Shown here: piece by piece, positions 13,352-34,706 of the stretch | How positions within the stretch are numbered: the first letter of the stretch is position 1 | How the letters are laid out: each line of letters opens with the position of its first letter | NCBI RefSeq assembly: GCF_036320965.1 | Contig: NC_092248.1 | Location: 24,826,002 to 24,890,001, forward strand | DNA: 64,000 nt | Direction of reading: 5' to 3' | Origin: Panulirus ornatus | Taxonomy: Eukaryota; Arthropoda; Malacostraca; Decapoda; Palinuridae | Translations under genes and position numbers: made by a program | The notes under the pieces: generated by a model | What the model was told of the DNA's origin: nothing | Databases searched by the model: none | Seen by the model: the letters and a program-made list of their open reading frames with translations, nothing else

Positions 13352-15233
13352 ACGCATCATCATCATCCATGGCGCTATTACAGACGTCATCATCATCATC
13401 CGTAGTGATATCCCAGACATCATCATCATCTGGGGTGATATCCCAGACGTCATCATCATCATCCGTGGCGATATTCCATGGGTCATCATCATCTGGGGCG
13501 ATATCCCAGACGTCGTCATCATCATCGTCCGGGGCGATATCCCAGACGTCATCATCACCTAGGGCGATATCCCAGAGGTCATCATCATCTGAGGCGATAT
13601 CCCAGACGCCATCATCATCATCATCCGTGGTGATATCCCAAACGTCATCATCATCCTTGGCGATATCCCAGGCGTCATCATCATCCGTGGCGATATCCGG
13701 ACGTCATCATCATCATCCGGAGCGATATCCCAGACGTCATCATCGTAAGTTGCGATATCCCAGACTTCATCATCATCCGTAACAATATCCCAGACGTCAT
13801 CATCATCATCTAGGGTGATATCCCAGACGTCAGCATCATCCGTAGTGATATTCCAGACGTCATCCGTGCCGATATCCCAGACGTCATCATCATACGTGGC
13901 GATATACCAAACGTCACTATCATCCGTGGCGCTACCCCAGACTTTATCATCATACCTGACGATACCCAAGACGTCATCATCATTTGTGATGATATCCCAT
14001 ACGTTATCATTATCATCCGGAGCGATATCCCAGACGTAATCATCATCATCCGTGGTGATATCCAGACGTAGTCATCATCATCCGTGGTGATATCCAGACG
14101 TAATCATCATCATCCGTGGTGATATCCCAGACGTTATAATCATCATCCGGAGTGATATCCAATACGTCATCATCGTACGTGGCGATATCCCAGACGTCAT
14201 CATCATCCGTGACAATATTCCAGACGTCATCATCATCATCATCATCATCTGGGGCGATATCCCAGACGTCAGCGTCATCCGTAGTGATATTCCAAACGTC
14301 ATCATCATCCGTGGCGCTATCCCAGACGTCATCATCATACATGACGATATCCAAGACGTCATCATCATCCGTGGTGATATCCCAGACGTCATCATTATCC
14401 GAGGCGATATCCCAGACGTCATCATCGTACGCGGCGATATCCCAGACGTTATCATCATCCGTGGCGATATCTCAGACGTCATCATCATCCGTGACAATAT
14501 CCCAGACGTCATCATCATCATCAGGGGCGATATCCCAGACGTCAGCATCATCCGTAATGATATTCCAGATATCATCATCCGTGGTGATATCCCAGACGTT
14601 ATCATCATCATCCGCAGCGATATCCCAGACGTAATCATCATCATCCTTGGTGATATCCCGGACGTTATCATCATCATCCTTGGTGATATCCCAGACGTTA
14701 TCATCATCATCCGGAGCGATATCCCAGACGTCATCATCATCCGTGGTGATATCCCAGACGTCATCATTATACATGGTGATATCCCAGACGTCATCATCGT
14801 CATCCGGAGCGACATCCCAGACGTCATCATCATCCGTGGCGATATCCCAGATGTCATCATCATCCGTGGCGATATCCCAGACTTCATCATCATCAATGGC
14901 AATATCCCAGATGTCATCATCATCATCCTTGGCGATATCCAAGACGTCATCATCATCATCCTTGGCGATATCCCAGACGTCATCATCATCCGTGGTGATA
15001 TCCCAGACGTCATCATCATACGTGGTGATATCCCAGACGTCATCATCATCCGTAGCGATATCCTAGACGTCATCATCATCCATGGCGATATCCCAGACTT
15101 CATCATCATCCGTGGCGATATCCCAGATGTCATCATCATCATCCGGGGCGATAACCAAGACGTCATTATCATCATCCGGGCGATATCCCAGACGTAATCA
15201 TAACCATCCGTGGCGATATCCCAGATGTCATCA
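13352..15233. repeat. Minisatellite D, about 30-bp unit, about 60 copies
   Basis: The unit is GATATCCCAGACGTCATCAT followed by CATCCGTGGC. Length varies in 3-bp steps through extra or missing CAT triplets, so both strands keep long open frames (SSSVAISQT..., TSGISPRMMM...). Most units contain two 6-bp palindromes, GATATC and GACGTC. The array ends about 200 bp from the candidate last exon of the IR gene. Confidence 0.97.
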
Positions 15234-15438
15234 TGCGTGGTCCAGCCCCTGGCACACACTCAACTTTCCTGCTGGCGAGCTGCTACCCTACACACGTCTC
15301 CACCTCGCTACACTCACCACGTCTGGGTGAACGAATCTATCATTCAGATAAGAACTGGGTCAAAATGGCTCACTCTGTGAGGTATGTTCCAATGTGATAC
15401 TGGCGGATGGTTCATATGTCGGTGCGTAATCTTCCGTA
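15234..15438 (-). other. Possible 3' UTR or downstream flank of the IR gene
   Basis: Sequence directly downstream (minus strand) of the candidate stop codon at 15439-15441. I see no clear AATAAA on the minus strand, so the transcript end is unresolved. Confidence 0.3.
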
Positions 15439-15485
15439 CTAAGTGTGACGGTGATGGTGTACGTCAGTAATTGATAATGCTCTAC
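15439..15485 (-). CDS. Ionotropic receptor, candidate terminal exon (exon e)
   Basis: A good acceptor (pyrimidine-rich CTTCTTTTCCTCACTTTATC then AG) lies at 15486-15487 on the minus strand. The preceding exon ends with one spare base (G). Joined, the frame reads GRALSITDVHHHRHT and stops at TAG (15439-15441). This would give a short cytosolic C-terminal tail, normal for this receptor class. The intron to exon d would be 135 bp. The evidence is only splice signals, phase agreement and a prompt stop; the peptide has no family signature, so the true last exon could be elsewhere. Confidence 0.38.
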
Positions 15486-15620
15486 CTGATAAAGTGAGGA
15501 AAAGAAGATGGGACTTGGTAATGAAAGAGGTTCTTCGGCAGAAGTGGTAAGTGATGGCATGGTCGTCTACTGTTATGTCAAGCTACATGAGTGTGGTATG
15601 GCGATGGACAAGGCTCTCAC

Positions 15621-15759
15621 CTGTCATGGGAAACCAGGAAAATGTTGATATAGTGGCCACAAGGTTCTCCCCAATTAGGTTAAACAGGACGACGCCATAA
15701 CCCAGCAGCAGCAGGTAGAAGGCGCCCTGCAGATGCTCCAGCCCCAGGGTCGTCTGTCG
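15621..15759 (-). CDS. Ionotropic receptor exon d: TM4 segment
   Basis: On the minus strand, acceptor ...CTTCATACAG precedes CGACAGACG and the exon ends ATGACAG before GTGAGA, a near-perfect donor. The 139 nt encode [20 protein letters not shown] followed by [13 protein letters not shown]. The [18 protein letters not shown] block is the typical start of the last transmembrane helix (TM4) of arthropod ionotropic receptors (IRs), which are cation-channel chemoreceptors derived from glutamate receptors. It starts in phase 0 and ends with one extra base. A 361-bp TA array lies only 16 bp upstream of the acceptor, so the branch-point region is almost entirely TA repeat. Confidence 0.85.
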
Positions 15760-15776
15760 CTGTATGAAGCAGATGT

Positions 15777-16370
<594 letters not shown>

Positions 16371-16387
16371 ATATATATATATATATT

Positions 16388-16443
16388 TCTTTCGTCTGTT
16401 TCCTTGCGCTACCTCGCAAACGCGGGAGACAGCGACAAAGTAT

Positions 16444-16458
<15 letters not shown>
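16388..16458 (+). mobile_element. RTE-like LINE 3'-tail fragment, plus orientation
   Basis: Only the last about 55 bp of the LINE tail (CTTTCGTCTGTTTCCTTGCG then CTACCTCGCAAACGCGGG) plus a poly(A) stretch. It faces LINE copy 5 tail to tail across a TA array. Confidence 0.85.
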
Positions 16459-16500
<42 letters not shown>

Positions 16501-16525
16501 TTCTTTTTTTTTTTTTTTTTTTTTT
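16459..16525. repeat. (TA)n plus poly(T) spacer between tails
   Basis: TA repeat 16459-16500 followed by about 20 T. It is the shared boundary of the tail-to-tail pair. Confidence 0.95.
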
Positions 16526-20745
<4,220 letters not shown>

Positions 20746-20752
20746 TATATAT

Positions 20753-20992
<240 letters not shown>

Positions 20993-21101
20993 TCATTTAT
21001 TTATTTACATCTAATTGTCTTTTTAAAAATGACATTTGAAAGATATAAGTACCTCTGACATATCGTTGTTCATTTCTGTGCCGTTTTCTGTGACGGTAGA
21101 C

Positions 21102-21213
21102 ATAAATTTTACTCTCTTTAGCAATGAGGTCATCGAGCCAGTAGTCTATCAATCCGCCTTCAGTGAGCCGTTGCATCATTTGACTGATGCGATGACGAAA
21201 TGGTGCACCTCTC
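21102..21213 (-). CDS. Ionotropic receptor exon c: end of the S2 ligand-binding lobe (copy 1)
   Basis: On the minus strand, acceptor ...CAAATTTCAG precedes GAGAGGTGCACC. Exon b ends with a spare AG, so the junction reads GWAF-R-RGAPFRHRISQMM, the expected continuation of the receptor S2 lobe. The rest is QRLTEGGLIDYWLDDLIAKE. The donor is uncertain. TAT before GTCTAC (21102 boundary, used here) keeps phase 0 for exon d and gives a short linker to TM4. GAGA before GTAAAA (21113 boundary) looks like a better donor but would not match the phase of exon d. The exon lies inside the 5.2-kb tandem duplication and is therefore repeated at 26330-26440. Confidence 0.8.
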
Positions 21214-21309
21214 CTGAAATTTGGTAAAAATTTGTGGTTCATGACTAGTTTTCATGTAACCCAAAAAAATCTCACTGGTACAATCTTATTTGCAATAGCA
21301 ATACAACGA

Positions 21310-21310
<1 letters not shown>

Positions 21311-21343
<33 letters not shown>

Positions 21344-21351
21344 GAGAGAGA

Positions 21352-21398
<47 letters not shown>
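21311..21398. repeat. (GA)n microsatellite
   Basis: About 88 bp of GA repeat with AGG interruptions, about 100 bp upstream (minus strand) of the exon c acceptor, where it presents as CT-rich. The duplicate at 26534-26630 lacks the interruptions. Confidence 0.97.
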
Positions 21399-21402
<4 letters not shown>

Positions 21403-21777
21403 TACGGCTGCATAACCTTGGTAATATGTTCAATGTCATCCGAACTCGCTTTGGGTACATTAAGGTCATGAGTGCCTGTGATGTTAGAAATGAACAAATA
21501 TAGTTATAATACCCTTCTGTATGTCTGTCGTGTCCTTGTATGCTGTTCATCTACATCAACAGCCATATCACCCATGGGTATACCTACCATCACTTCTCTC
21601 ATCACCACACACACTGAATCAAGAAGCTGCTGTGATATGTTCTTTACACTTCAACATTTATTTTCTACTTAGGATATCAACAATTACTTCGAGAAGAAGA
21701 AGAAATAGGTATTATTAAGTATAGTTATTCTTGAGAATTAAATACGGATTATGCTTCTCGTTGTCTCCTATGTTAGC
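21399..21777. other. Intronic single-type sequence beside exon c
   Basis: No gene recognised. It ends in the start of a LINE tail (GTTAGCGAGGTAGCG), where the tandem duplication junction lies. Confidence 0.4.
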
Positions 21778-26220
<4,443 letters not shown>

Positions 26221-26329
26221 TCATTTATTTATTTACATCTAATTGTCTTTTTAAAAATGACATTTGAAAGATATAAGTACCTCTGACATATCGTTGTTCA
26301 TTTCTGTGCCGTTTTCTGTGACGGTAGAC

Positions 26330-26440
26330 ATAATTTTACTCTCTTTAGCAATGAGGTCATCGAGCCAGTAGTCTATCAATCCGCCTTCAGTGAGCCGTTG
26401 CATCATTTGACTGATGCGATGACGAAATGGTGCACCTCTC
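26330..26440 (-). CDS. Ionotropic receptor exon c, duplicated copy 2
   Basis: The acceptor and all residues from RGAPFRHRISQMM to LIDYWLDDLIAKESK are the same as in copy 1. One A is missing in the run encoding KI (AAATTAT against AAATTTAT). With the TAT/GTCTAC donor this makes the exon 111 instead of 112 nt and shifts the frame; with the GAGA/GTAAAA donor the change is intronic and harmless. Inclusion of both copies in one transcript would break the frame in either model, so at most one copy is used per mRNA. The extra copy may also be an assembly artefact. Confidence 0.72.
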
Positions 26441-26531
26441 CTGAAATTTGGTAAAAATTTGTGGTTCATGACTAGTTTTCATGTAACCCAAAAAAATCTC
26501 ACTGGTACAATCTTATTTGCAATAGCAATAC

Positions 26532-26633
<102 letters not shown>

Positions 26634-27002
26634 TACGGCTGCATAACCTTGGTAATATGTTCAATGTCATCCGAACTCGCTTTGGGTACATTAAGGGTCA
26701 TGAGTGCCTGTGATGTTAGAAATGAACAAATATAGTTATAATACCCTTCTGTATGTCTGTCGTGTCCTTGTATGCTGTTCATCTACATCAACAGCCATAT
26801 CACCCATGGGTATACCTACCATCACTTCTCTCATCACCACACACACTGAATCAAGAAGCTGCTGTGATATGTTCTTTACACTTCAACATTTATTTTCTAC
26901 TTAGGATATCAACAATTACTTCGAGAAGAGAGAAGAAATAGGTATTATTAAGTATAGTATTCTTGAGAATTAAATACGGATTATGCTTTCTCGTTGTCTC
27001 CT

Positions 27003-27720
27003 ATGTTAGCGAGGTAGCGTAAGGAAACAGACGAAAGAATGGCCCAACTCACGCACACCTCAGAGAACATTCCATGGTTTACCCAGACACTTCACATGCC
27101 CTGGTTCAATACATTGACAGCATGTCGACTCCGGCATACCACATAGTTCCAATTCACTCTATTCCTTGCACGCCTTTCACCCTCCTGCATATTCAGGCCC
27201 CGATCACTCAAAATCTTTTTCATTCCATCTTTCCACCACCAATTTGACCTCCCACTAATCGTCCCTCCACCTATGACACATATATCCACTTTCCTCACTC
27301 ACTCTCCATGTGACCAAACCATTTCAAAACACCAGCTTCGGCTCTCTCAACAAACAGTCTTCTTATTACCACACATCCCTCTTACCCTTTCATTACTTAC
27401 TCGATCAAACCACCTCACATCATATATTGTCCTCAAATATCTAATTTCCAGCACATCCAACCTCCTACGCACGACTCTATGTATAACCCACGACTCGCAA
27501 CCATATAAAATCGTTGGAACCACTATTATTTCAAACATACCTATTGTTGCTTTCCAAGATAACGTTCTCGACTTCCACATATTTTTCAACGCTCTCAGAA
27601 CTTTCGTCCCCCTCTCCCACCCTATGATTCACTTCCGCTTAAATGGATCCATCCGCTGCCAAATGTACTTCCAGATATCTAAAACAATTCACTTTCTCCA
27701 GTTTTTCTCAATTCAAACTA
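27003..27720 (-). mobile_element. RTE-like LINE fragment, old (copy 7)
   Basis: 3' tail (short) then the RT C-terminus: NLQ-type end VNVLNQGM at 27092, WWWKDGMKKILSDRG, and YGCESWVIHRVVRRRLDVLE near 27460. Several frameshifts. Its tail supplied the second breakpoint of the 5.2-kb duplication. Its 5' end is cut at a TA array. Confidence 0.85.
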
Positions 27721-27721
27721 A

Positions 27722-27730
27722 CATATATAT

Positions 27731-27818
<88 letters not shown>
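27722..27818. repeat. (TA)n array
   Basis: TA repeat with an early TACATACA interruption, followed by poly(T) up to the tail of LINE copy 8. Confidence 0.97.
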
Positions 27819-27826
<8 letters not shown>

Positions 27827-27836
27827 TTTCTTTTTT

Positions 27837-29903
27837 GCTTTGTCGCTGTTTCCCGCGTTTGCGAGGTAGCGCAAGGAAACAGACGAAAGAAATGGCCCAA
27901 CCCACCCCCATACACATGTATATACATACGTCCACACACGCAAATATACATACCTACACAGCTTTCCATGGTTTACCCCAGACGCTTCACATGCCCTGAT
28001 TCAATCCACTGACAGCAGGTCAACCCCGGTATACCACATCGATCCAATTCACTCTATTCCTTGCCCTCCTTTCACCCTCCTGCATGTTCAGGCCCCGACC
28101 ACACAAAATCTTTTTCACTCCATCTTTCCACCTCCAATTTGGTCTCCCAGTTCTCCTCGTTCCCTCCACCTCCGACACATATATCCTCCTGGTCAATCTT
28201 TCCTCACTCATTCTCTCCATGTGCCCAAAACATTTCAAAACACCCTCTTCTGCTCTCTCAACCACGCTCTTTTTATTTCCACACATCTCTCTTACCCTTA
28301 CGTTACTTACTCGATCAAACCACCTCACACCACACATTGTCCTCAAACATCTCATTTCCAGCACATCCATCCTCCTGCGCACAACTCTATCCATAGCCTA
28401 CGCCTCGCAACCATATAACATTGTTGGAACCACTATTCCTTCAAACATACCCATTTTTGCTTTCTGAGATAATGTTCTCGAATTCCACACATTCTTCAAG
28501 GCTCCCAGGATTTTCGCCACCTCCCCCACCATATGATCTACTTCCGCTTCCATGGTTCCATCCGCTGCCAGATCCACTCCCAGATATCTAAAACACTTTA
28601 CTTCCTCCAGTTTTTCTCCATTCAAACTTACCTCCCAATTGACTTGACCCTCAACCCTACTGTACCTAATTAACTTGCTCTTATTCACATTTACTCTTAA
28701 CTTTCCTCTTTTACACACTTTACCAAACTCAATCACCAGCCTCTGCAGTTTCTTACATGAATCAGCCACCAGCGATGTATCATCAGCGAACAACAACTGA
28801 CTCACTTCCCAAGCTCTCTCATCCCCAACAGACTTCATACTTGCCCCTCTTTCCAAAACTCTTGCATTCACCTCCCTAACAACCCCATCCATAAACAAAT
28901 TAAACAACCATGGAGACATCACACACCCCTGCCGCAAACCTACATTCACTGAGAACCAATCACTTTCCTCTCTTCCTACACGTACACATGCCTTACATCC
29001 TCGATAAAAACTTTTCACTGCTTCTAACAACTTGCCTCCCACACCATATATTCTTAATACCTTCCACAGAGCATCTCTATGAACTCTATCTTATGCCTTC
29101 TCCAGATCCATAAATGCTACATACAAATCCATTTGCTTTCCTAAGTATTTCTCACATACATTCTTCAAAGCAAACACCTGATCCAAACATCCTCTACCAC
29201 TTCTGAAACCACACTGCTCTTCCCCAATCTGATGCTCTGTACATGCCTTCACCCTCTCAATCAATACCCTCCCATATAATTTACCAGGAATACTCAACAA
29301 ACTTATACCTCTGTAATTTGAGCACTCACTCTTATCCCCTTTGCCTTTGTACAATGGCACTATGCACGCATTCCGCCAATCCTCAGGTACCTCACCATGA
29401 GTCATACATACATTAAATAACCTTACCAACCAGTCAATAATACAGTCACCCCCTTCTTTAATAAATTCCACTGCAATACCATCTAAGCCTGCTGCCTTGC
29501 CGGCTTTCATCTTCCGCAAAGCTTTTACTACCTCTTCTCTGTTTACCAAATCATTTTCCCTAACCCTCTCACTTTGCACACCACCTCGACCAAAACACCC
29601 TATATCTGCCACTCTATCATCAAACGCATTCAACAAACCTTCAAAATACTCACTCCTCCTTCTCACATCACCACTACTTGTTATCACCTCCCCATTTGCG
29701 CCCTTCACTGAAGTTCCCATTTGCTCCCTTGTCTTACGCACTTTATTTACCTCCTTCCAGAATATCTTTTTATTCTCCCTAAAAGTTAATGATACTCTCT
29801 CACCCCAGCTCTCATTTGTCCTCTTTTTCACCTCTTGCGCCTTTCTCTTGACCTCCTGTCTCTTTCTTTTATACATCTCCCACTCAATTGCATTTTTTCC
29901 CTG
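27837..29903 (-). mobile_element. RTE-like LINE copy 8, 3' segment in sense (minus) orientation
   Basis: Runs from the QGKNAIEWEMYKRKRQE linker (about 29870-29900) through RT to the short 3' tail. RT blocks include AAGLDGIAVEFIKEGG, NYRGISLLSIPGK, GFRSGRGCLDQ, GLRQGCVMSPWLFNLFMDG and LLFADDTSLVADS. A stop near 29091 interrupts AFMDLEKA and one near 28398 interrupts the C-terminal region. It is the right-hand partner of the inverted piece that follows. Confidence 0.92.
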
Positions 29904-30790
<887 letters not shown>

Positions 30791-30819
30791 CTGATTTCCA
30801 AGTTAGCGTGTTCGACTTC

Positions 30820-33787
30820 CTATCCCTAGGGATTGGGTAGGATGAGTGCGTTCCATGCATTCCTCACGTGTCGTAGAAGGCAAATAAAAGGAACAGGAGT
30901 GGGTGCTGGATGTCTCCCCCCCCCCTTATATTTTATTTTTCTAAAAGGGGTAACAGAAAAAGGAGTCACACGGGGAGTGCTCTTCCTCCTCCAAGGCTCA
31001 GATTGTGGTGTCTCAATGTGTGTAGATGTAATAAAGATGAGAAAAAAGGAGAGATAGGTAGTATGTTTGAGGAAAGGAACCTGGATGTTTTGACTCTCAG
31101 TGAAACGAAGCTCAAGGGTAAAGGGGAAGAGTGGTTTGGGAATGTCTTGAGAGTAAAGACAGGTGTTAGTGAGAGGATTAGAGCATGGGAAGGAGTAATA
31201 CTACTCCTGAAGCAGGAGTTGTGGGAGTATGTGATAGAGCGTAAGAAAGTAAATTCTAGAATAATACTGGTGAAACGAATTGTGGTTCGAGATAGATGGG
31301 TGATTTTTGATGCATATGAACCTGGGCATGAGAAGAAAGATATTTAGAGGCAAGTGTTTTGGGAGCATCTGAGTGAGCGTGTTAGTAGTTTTGATGCAGG
31401 AGGCCGTGTTATAATGATAGGTGATTTAAATGCAAAGGTGAATAATGTGGAAGTTGAGGGAATGATTAATGTACACGGGATTGTTCAGTGTTGTAAATGG
31501 AAATGGTGAAGAGCTTGTAGATTTATGTGCTGAAAAGGGACTGGTGATTGGGAATATCTTGTTTAAAAAGCAAGATATACATAATTATACGTATGTAAGT
31601 AGGAGAGATGTGAAAGAGCGTTATTGGATTACGTGTTAATTGATAGGCGCGCAAAAGAGGGACTTTTATATGTTAATGTGCCGAGAGGTGCAACTGGAGG
31701 GATATCTGATCATTATCTTGTGGAGGTGAAAGGGAAGATTTGCAGATGTTTTAAGAAAAGAAGGGAGAATGTTGGGGTGAAAGGAGTGGGGGGAGGAATA
31801 GGATGGCTTTAGGGAAGGAGTGATGGCTTGTGCAAAAGATCCTTGTGGCATGAGAATCGTGGGAGGTGGAAAGATAAGAAAAGGTAGTGAGTGGTGAAAG
31901 AGAAGAGAGAGGCATTTGGACGATATTTGCAGGGAAATAATGCAAATGACTGGGAGATGTATAAAAGAGAGAGGCCGGCGATCAAGGGAAAGGTGCAAGA
32001 GGTGGAAAAGAGGGCAAATGAGAGTTGGGGTGAGAGAGTGTCTTTAAAATTTAGGGACAATGAAAATATGTTTTGGAAGGAGGTAAAGAAAGTGCGTGAG
32101 ACAAGGGAACAAAAGGAGACATCAGTGAAGGGGGCTAATGGGGAGATGATAACAAATAGTGGTGGTGTGAGAATGAGATGGAATGAGTATTTTGAAGATT
32201 GGTTGAATGTGTTTGATGATGAAGTGGCAGATATAAGGTTTTTTGTCGAGGTGGTGTGCAAAGTGACAGGATTAGGGAGAATGATTTGGTAAACAGAGAA
32301 GAGGAAGTAAGAGTTTTGCGGAAGATGAAAGCCGGCAAGGCAACGGGTTTGGATGGAATTGCGGGTGAATTTATCAAAAAAGAAGGTAAACATATTGTTC
32401 ATTGGTTGGTAAGATTATTTAAAGTATTTATGAATCATGGTGAGGTGCCTGAGGATTGGCGCAATGCTTCTATAGTGCCATTGTACAAAGGCAATCGGGA
32501 TAAAAGTAAGTGCTCAAATTACAGAGGTGTAAGTTTGTTGAGTATTCCTGGGAAATTGGATGGGAGGGTATTGATTGAAAGAGTATAGAAGTGAGTGCTC
32601 AAATTACATAGTTATAAGATTTCTTTGATATTCCTGGAAAAGGATATGGAGGGTATTGATTGAGAGGGTGAAGGCATGTACATAGCATCAGATTGGGGAA
32701 GAGCAGTGTGGTTTCAGAAGTGGTAGAGGATGTGTGGATCAGGTATTTGCTTTGAAAAATGTATATGAGAAATACTTAGAATAGCAAATGGAATTGTATG
32801 TAGCATTTATGGATCTGGAGAAGGCATATGATGGAGTTGATACAGATGCTCTGTGGCAGGGATTAAGATTATGTGGTGTGGGAGGCAAGTTGTTAGAAGC
32901 AGTGAAAAGTTTTTATCGAGGATGTAAGGCATGTGTACGTGCAGGAAGAGAGGACAGTGATTGATTGTCAGTGAATGTTGGTTTTCGGCAGGGGTGTGTG
33001 ATGTCTCCATGGTTGTATAATTTGTTTATGGATGGGGTTGTTAGGGAGGTGAATGCAAGTTTTGGAAATGGGTACGTATGCAGTCTGTTGTGGATGAGAG
33101 AGCTTGGGAAGTGAGTGAGTTGTTGTTCGCTGATGATACAGCGCTGGTGGCTCATTCGGGTGAGAAACTGCAGAAGCTGGTGACTGAGTTTGGTAAAGTG
33201 TGTGAAAGAAGAAAGCTGAGAGTAAATGTGAATAAGAGCAAGGTTATTAGGTACATTAAGGTTGAGAGACACGTCAACTGGGAGGTAAGTTTGAATGGAG
33301 AAAAACTGGAGGAAGTGAAGTGTTTTAGATATCTAGGAGTGGATTTGGCTGCGGATGGAACCACGGAAGCGGAAGTGAATCATAGGGTGGGGGAAGGGGC
33401 AAATGTTCTGGGAGCATTGAAGAATATATGGAAGTCGAGAACATTATCTCGGAAAGCAAAAATGGGTATGTTTGAACGAATAGTGTCTCCAACAAAGTTA
33501 TATAGTTGCGAGGCTTGGGCCATAGAGTTGTGCGGAGGAGGGTGGATGTGCTGAAAATTAGATGTTTGAGGGCAATATGTGGTGTGAGGTGGTTTGATCG
33601 AGTAAGTAATAATAGGGTAAGAGAGATGTGTGGTAATAAAAAGAGTGTGGTGAGAGAGCAGAAGAGGGTGTTTTGAAATGGTTTGGTAACATGGAGAGAA
33701 TGAGTGAGGAAAGATTGACAAAGAGGATATATTTGACAGAAGTGGAGGGAACGAGGAGAAGTGGAAGACCAAATTGGAGGTGGAAAG
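30820..33787 (+). mobile_element. RTE-like LINE, old near full-length copy (copy 9)
   Basis: Starts with the 5' UTR (GGGATTGGGTAGGATGAGTG, TCACGTGTCGTAGAAGGC), then the endonuclease (MFEERNLDVLTLSETKLKGK at about 31060), linker and RT (PLYKGNRDKSKCSNYRG near 32490, LLFADDTALVAH near 33120, FRYLGVDLAADGTTEAEV near 33330). It stops inside GRPNWRWK at 33787 where sequence orientation flips. A second NYRG-like block near 32595 suggests a small internal duplication. Numerous stops and frameshifts. Confidence 0.88.
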
Positions 33788-34080
33788 TTGTATCATTAAC
33801 GAACAACAACAGACTCACTTCCCAAGCTCTCTCATCCACAAAAGACTGCATACTTTCCCCTGTCTCCAAAACTCTAGCATTCATCTTCCTAAGAATTCCA
33901 TCCATAAACAATTCATACAACCATGGAGACATCACGCACCCCTGCCGTAAACCAACATTCACTGAGAACCAGTCACTTTCCTTTCTTCCTACTCGCACAC
34001 ATGCCTTGCATCCTCGATAAAAACTTTTTAATGCTTCTGATAACTTACCTCCCACACCATATACTCATAATACCTTCCAC
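33788..34080 (-). mobile_element. RTE-like LINE fragment in inverted orientation (copy 10)
   Basis: About 290 bp of RT: VGGKLSEALKSFYRGCKACV, GLRQGCVMSPWLYELFMDG and ERAWEVSLLLFVNDTT on the minus strand. It is abutted directly to the broken 3' side of copy 9. The element coordinates do not fit a twin-priming product; recombination between copies is more likely. Confidence 0.85.
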
Positions 34081-34249
34081 ATACATAAGTTGATAAGTTA
34101 TAACAAGTTTTTAATCATAAGCTGGCTAGTAGTATTTATGTGCATTGTAAGTGATCGTAAAAGATAATTATGAAATATATTATTTTCGTTAAAATTTTCG
34201 AGCTTAACACTCTCAACTATTCCCTCGTTTTCGTTGACCAGTAACTCAC
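34081..34249. other. Intron sequence after IR exon b
   Basis: AT-rich single-copy-looking sequence; no features. Confidence 0.4.
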
Positions 34250-34482
34250 CTAAAGGCCCATCCATTTCCAAGGAAGACGGGATACTCGGTGCGGCTGATG
34301 TGGATGGGCGTGTAGCCTCTTGTGTTGGTGTATTTGGTTGCCACGGGTTTTACCACAGCAGACTTGAAGGTGATGTACGAGTAGCCACCGTCTAGCACCC
34401 GCCTGAACTGCTCCTCAGCTGGAGCATACTGAGGCCAAGCGGGCGTATAAGTACAGAGTTTGGGCTTAGGAGGCATATTGAC
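34250..34482 (-). CDS. Ionotropic receptor exon b: S2 ligand-binding lobe
   Basis: Minus strand. Acceptor ...AGCTTGATAG precedes GTCAATATGCC and the donor is TTTAG before GTGAGTTACT. The 233 nt encode 77 residues plus two bases: YAPAEEQFRRVLDGGYSYIT is followed by FKSAVVKPVATKYTNT and YTPIHISRTEYPVFLGNGWA. The closing GNGWAF matches the GWAFRKG-type motif in the S2 lobe of ionotropic and glutamate receptors. It starts in phase 0, agreeing with exon a, and leaves AG, which exon c completes as AGG. The bracketing introns are 11.9 kb (to exon a) and 7.8 kb (to the nearer exon c copy) and consist mostly of LINE copies. Confidence 0.85.
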
Positions 34483-34706
34483 CTATCAAGCTTTGCGTGG
34501 GAAGAGAGAACAAATTTCCTGGCCTTGTTAAAGAGACAAAAGACCCTACCATGAAGGCAATAAGGTCAAGATTAAGACTTCTGCCTGAAATATAAAAATC
34601 TATACCAAAGATGGATAATTGTTTGGTCTTCCTCAAAGTAATTCATTAAGACAAACATGCAGTTCATATGCAAACACACATGCACACAAAAACACGCAAG
34701 AGTAAT
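34483..34706. other. Intron sequence before IR exon b
   Basis: AT-rich, no repeat recognised except a few ACACAC steps near 34675. Confidence 0.4.

Noticed and set aside
13369..15259. Serine-rich (SSSVAISQT) and MMMTSGISPR frames, up to 393 codons, in array D
   Set aside because: Same period artefact; several frames on both strands are equally open, as expected for 30-bp units changing in 3-bp steps.
33788..34080. Twin-priming product at the copy 9/copy 10 junction
   Set aside because: The inverted piece lies on the 3' side and its element coordinates do not abut those of copy 9, unlike the true case at 29903.
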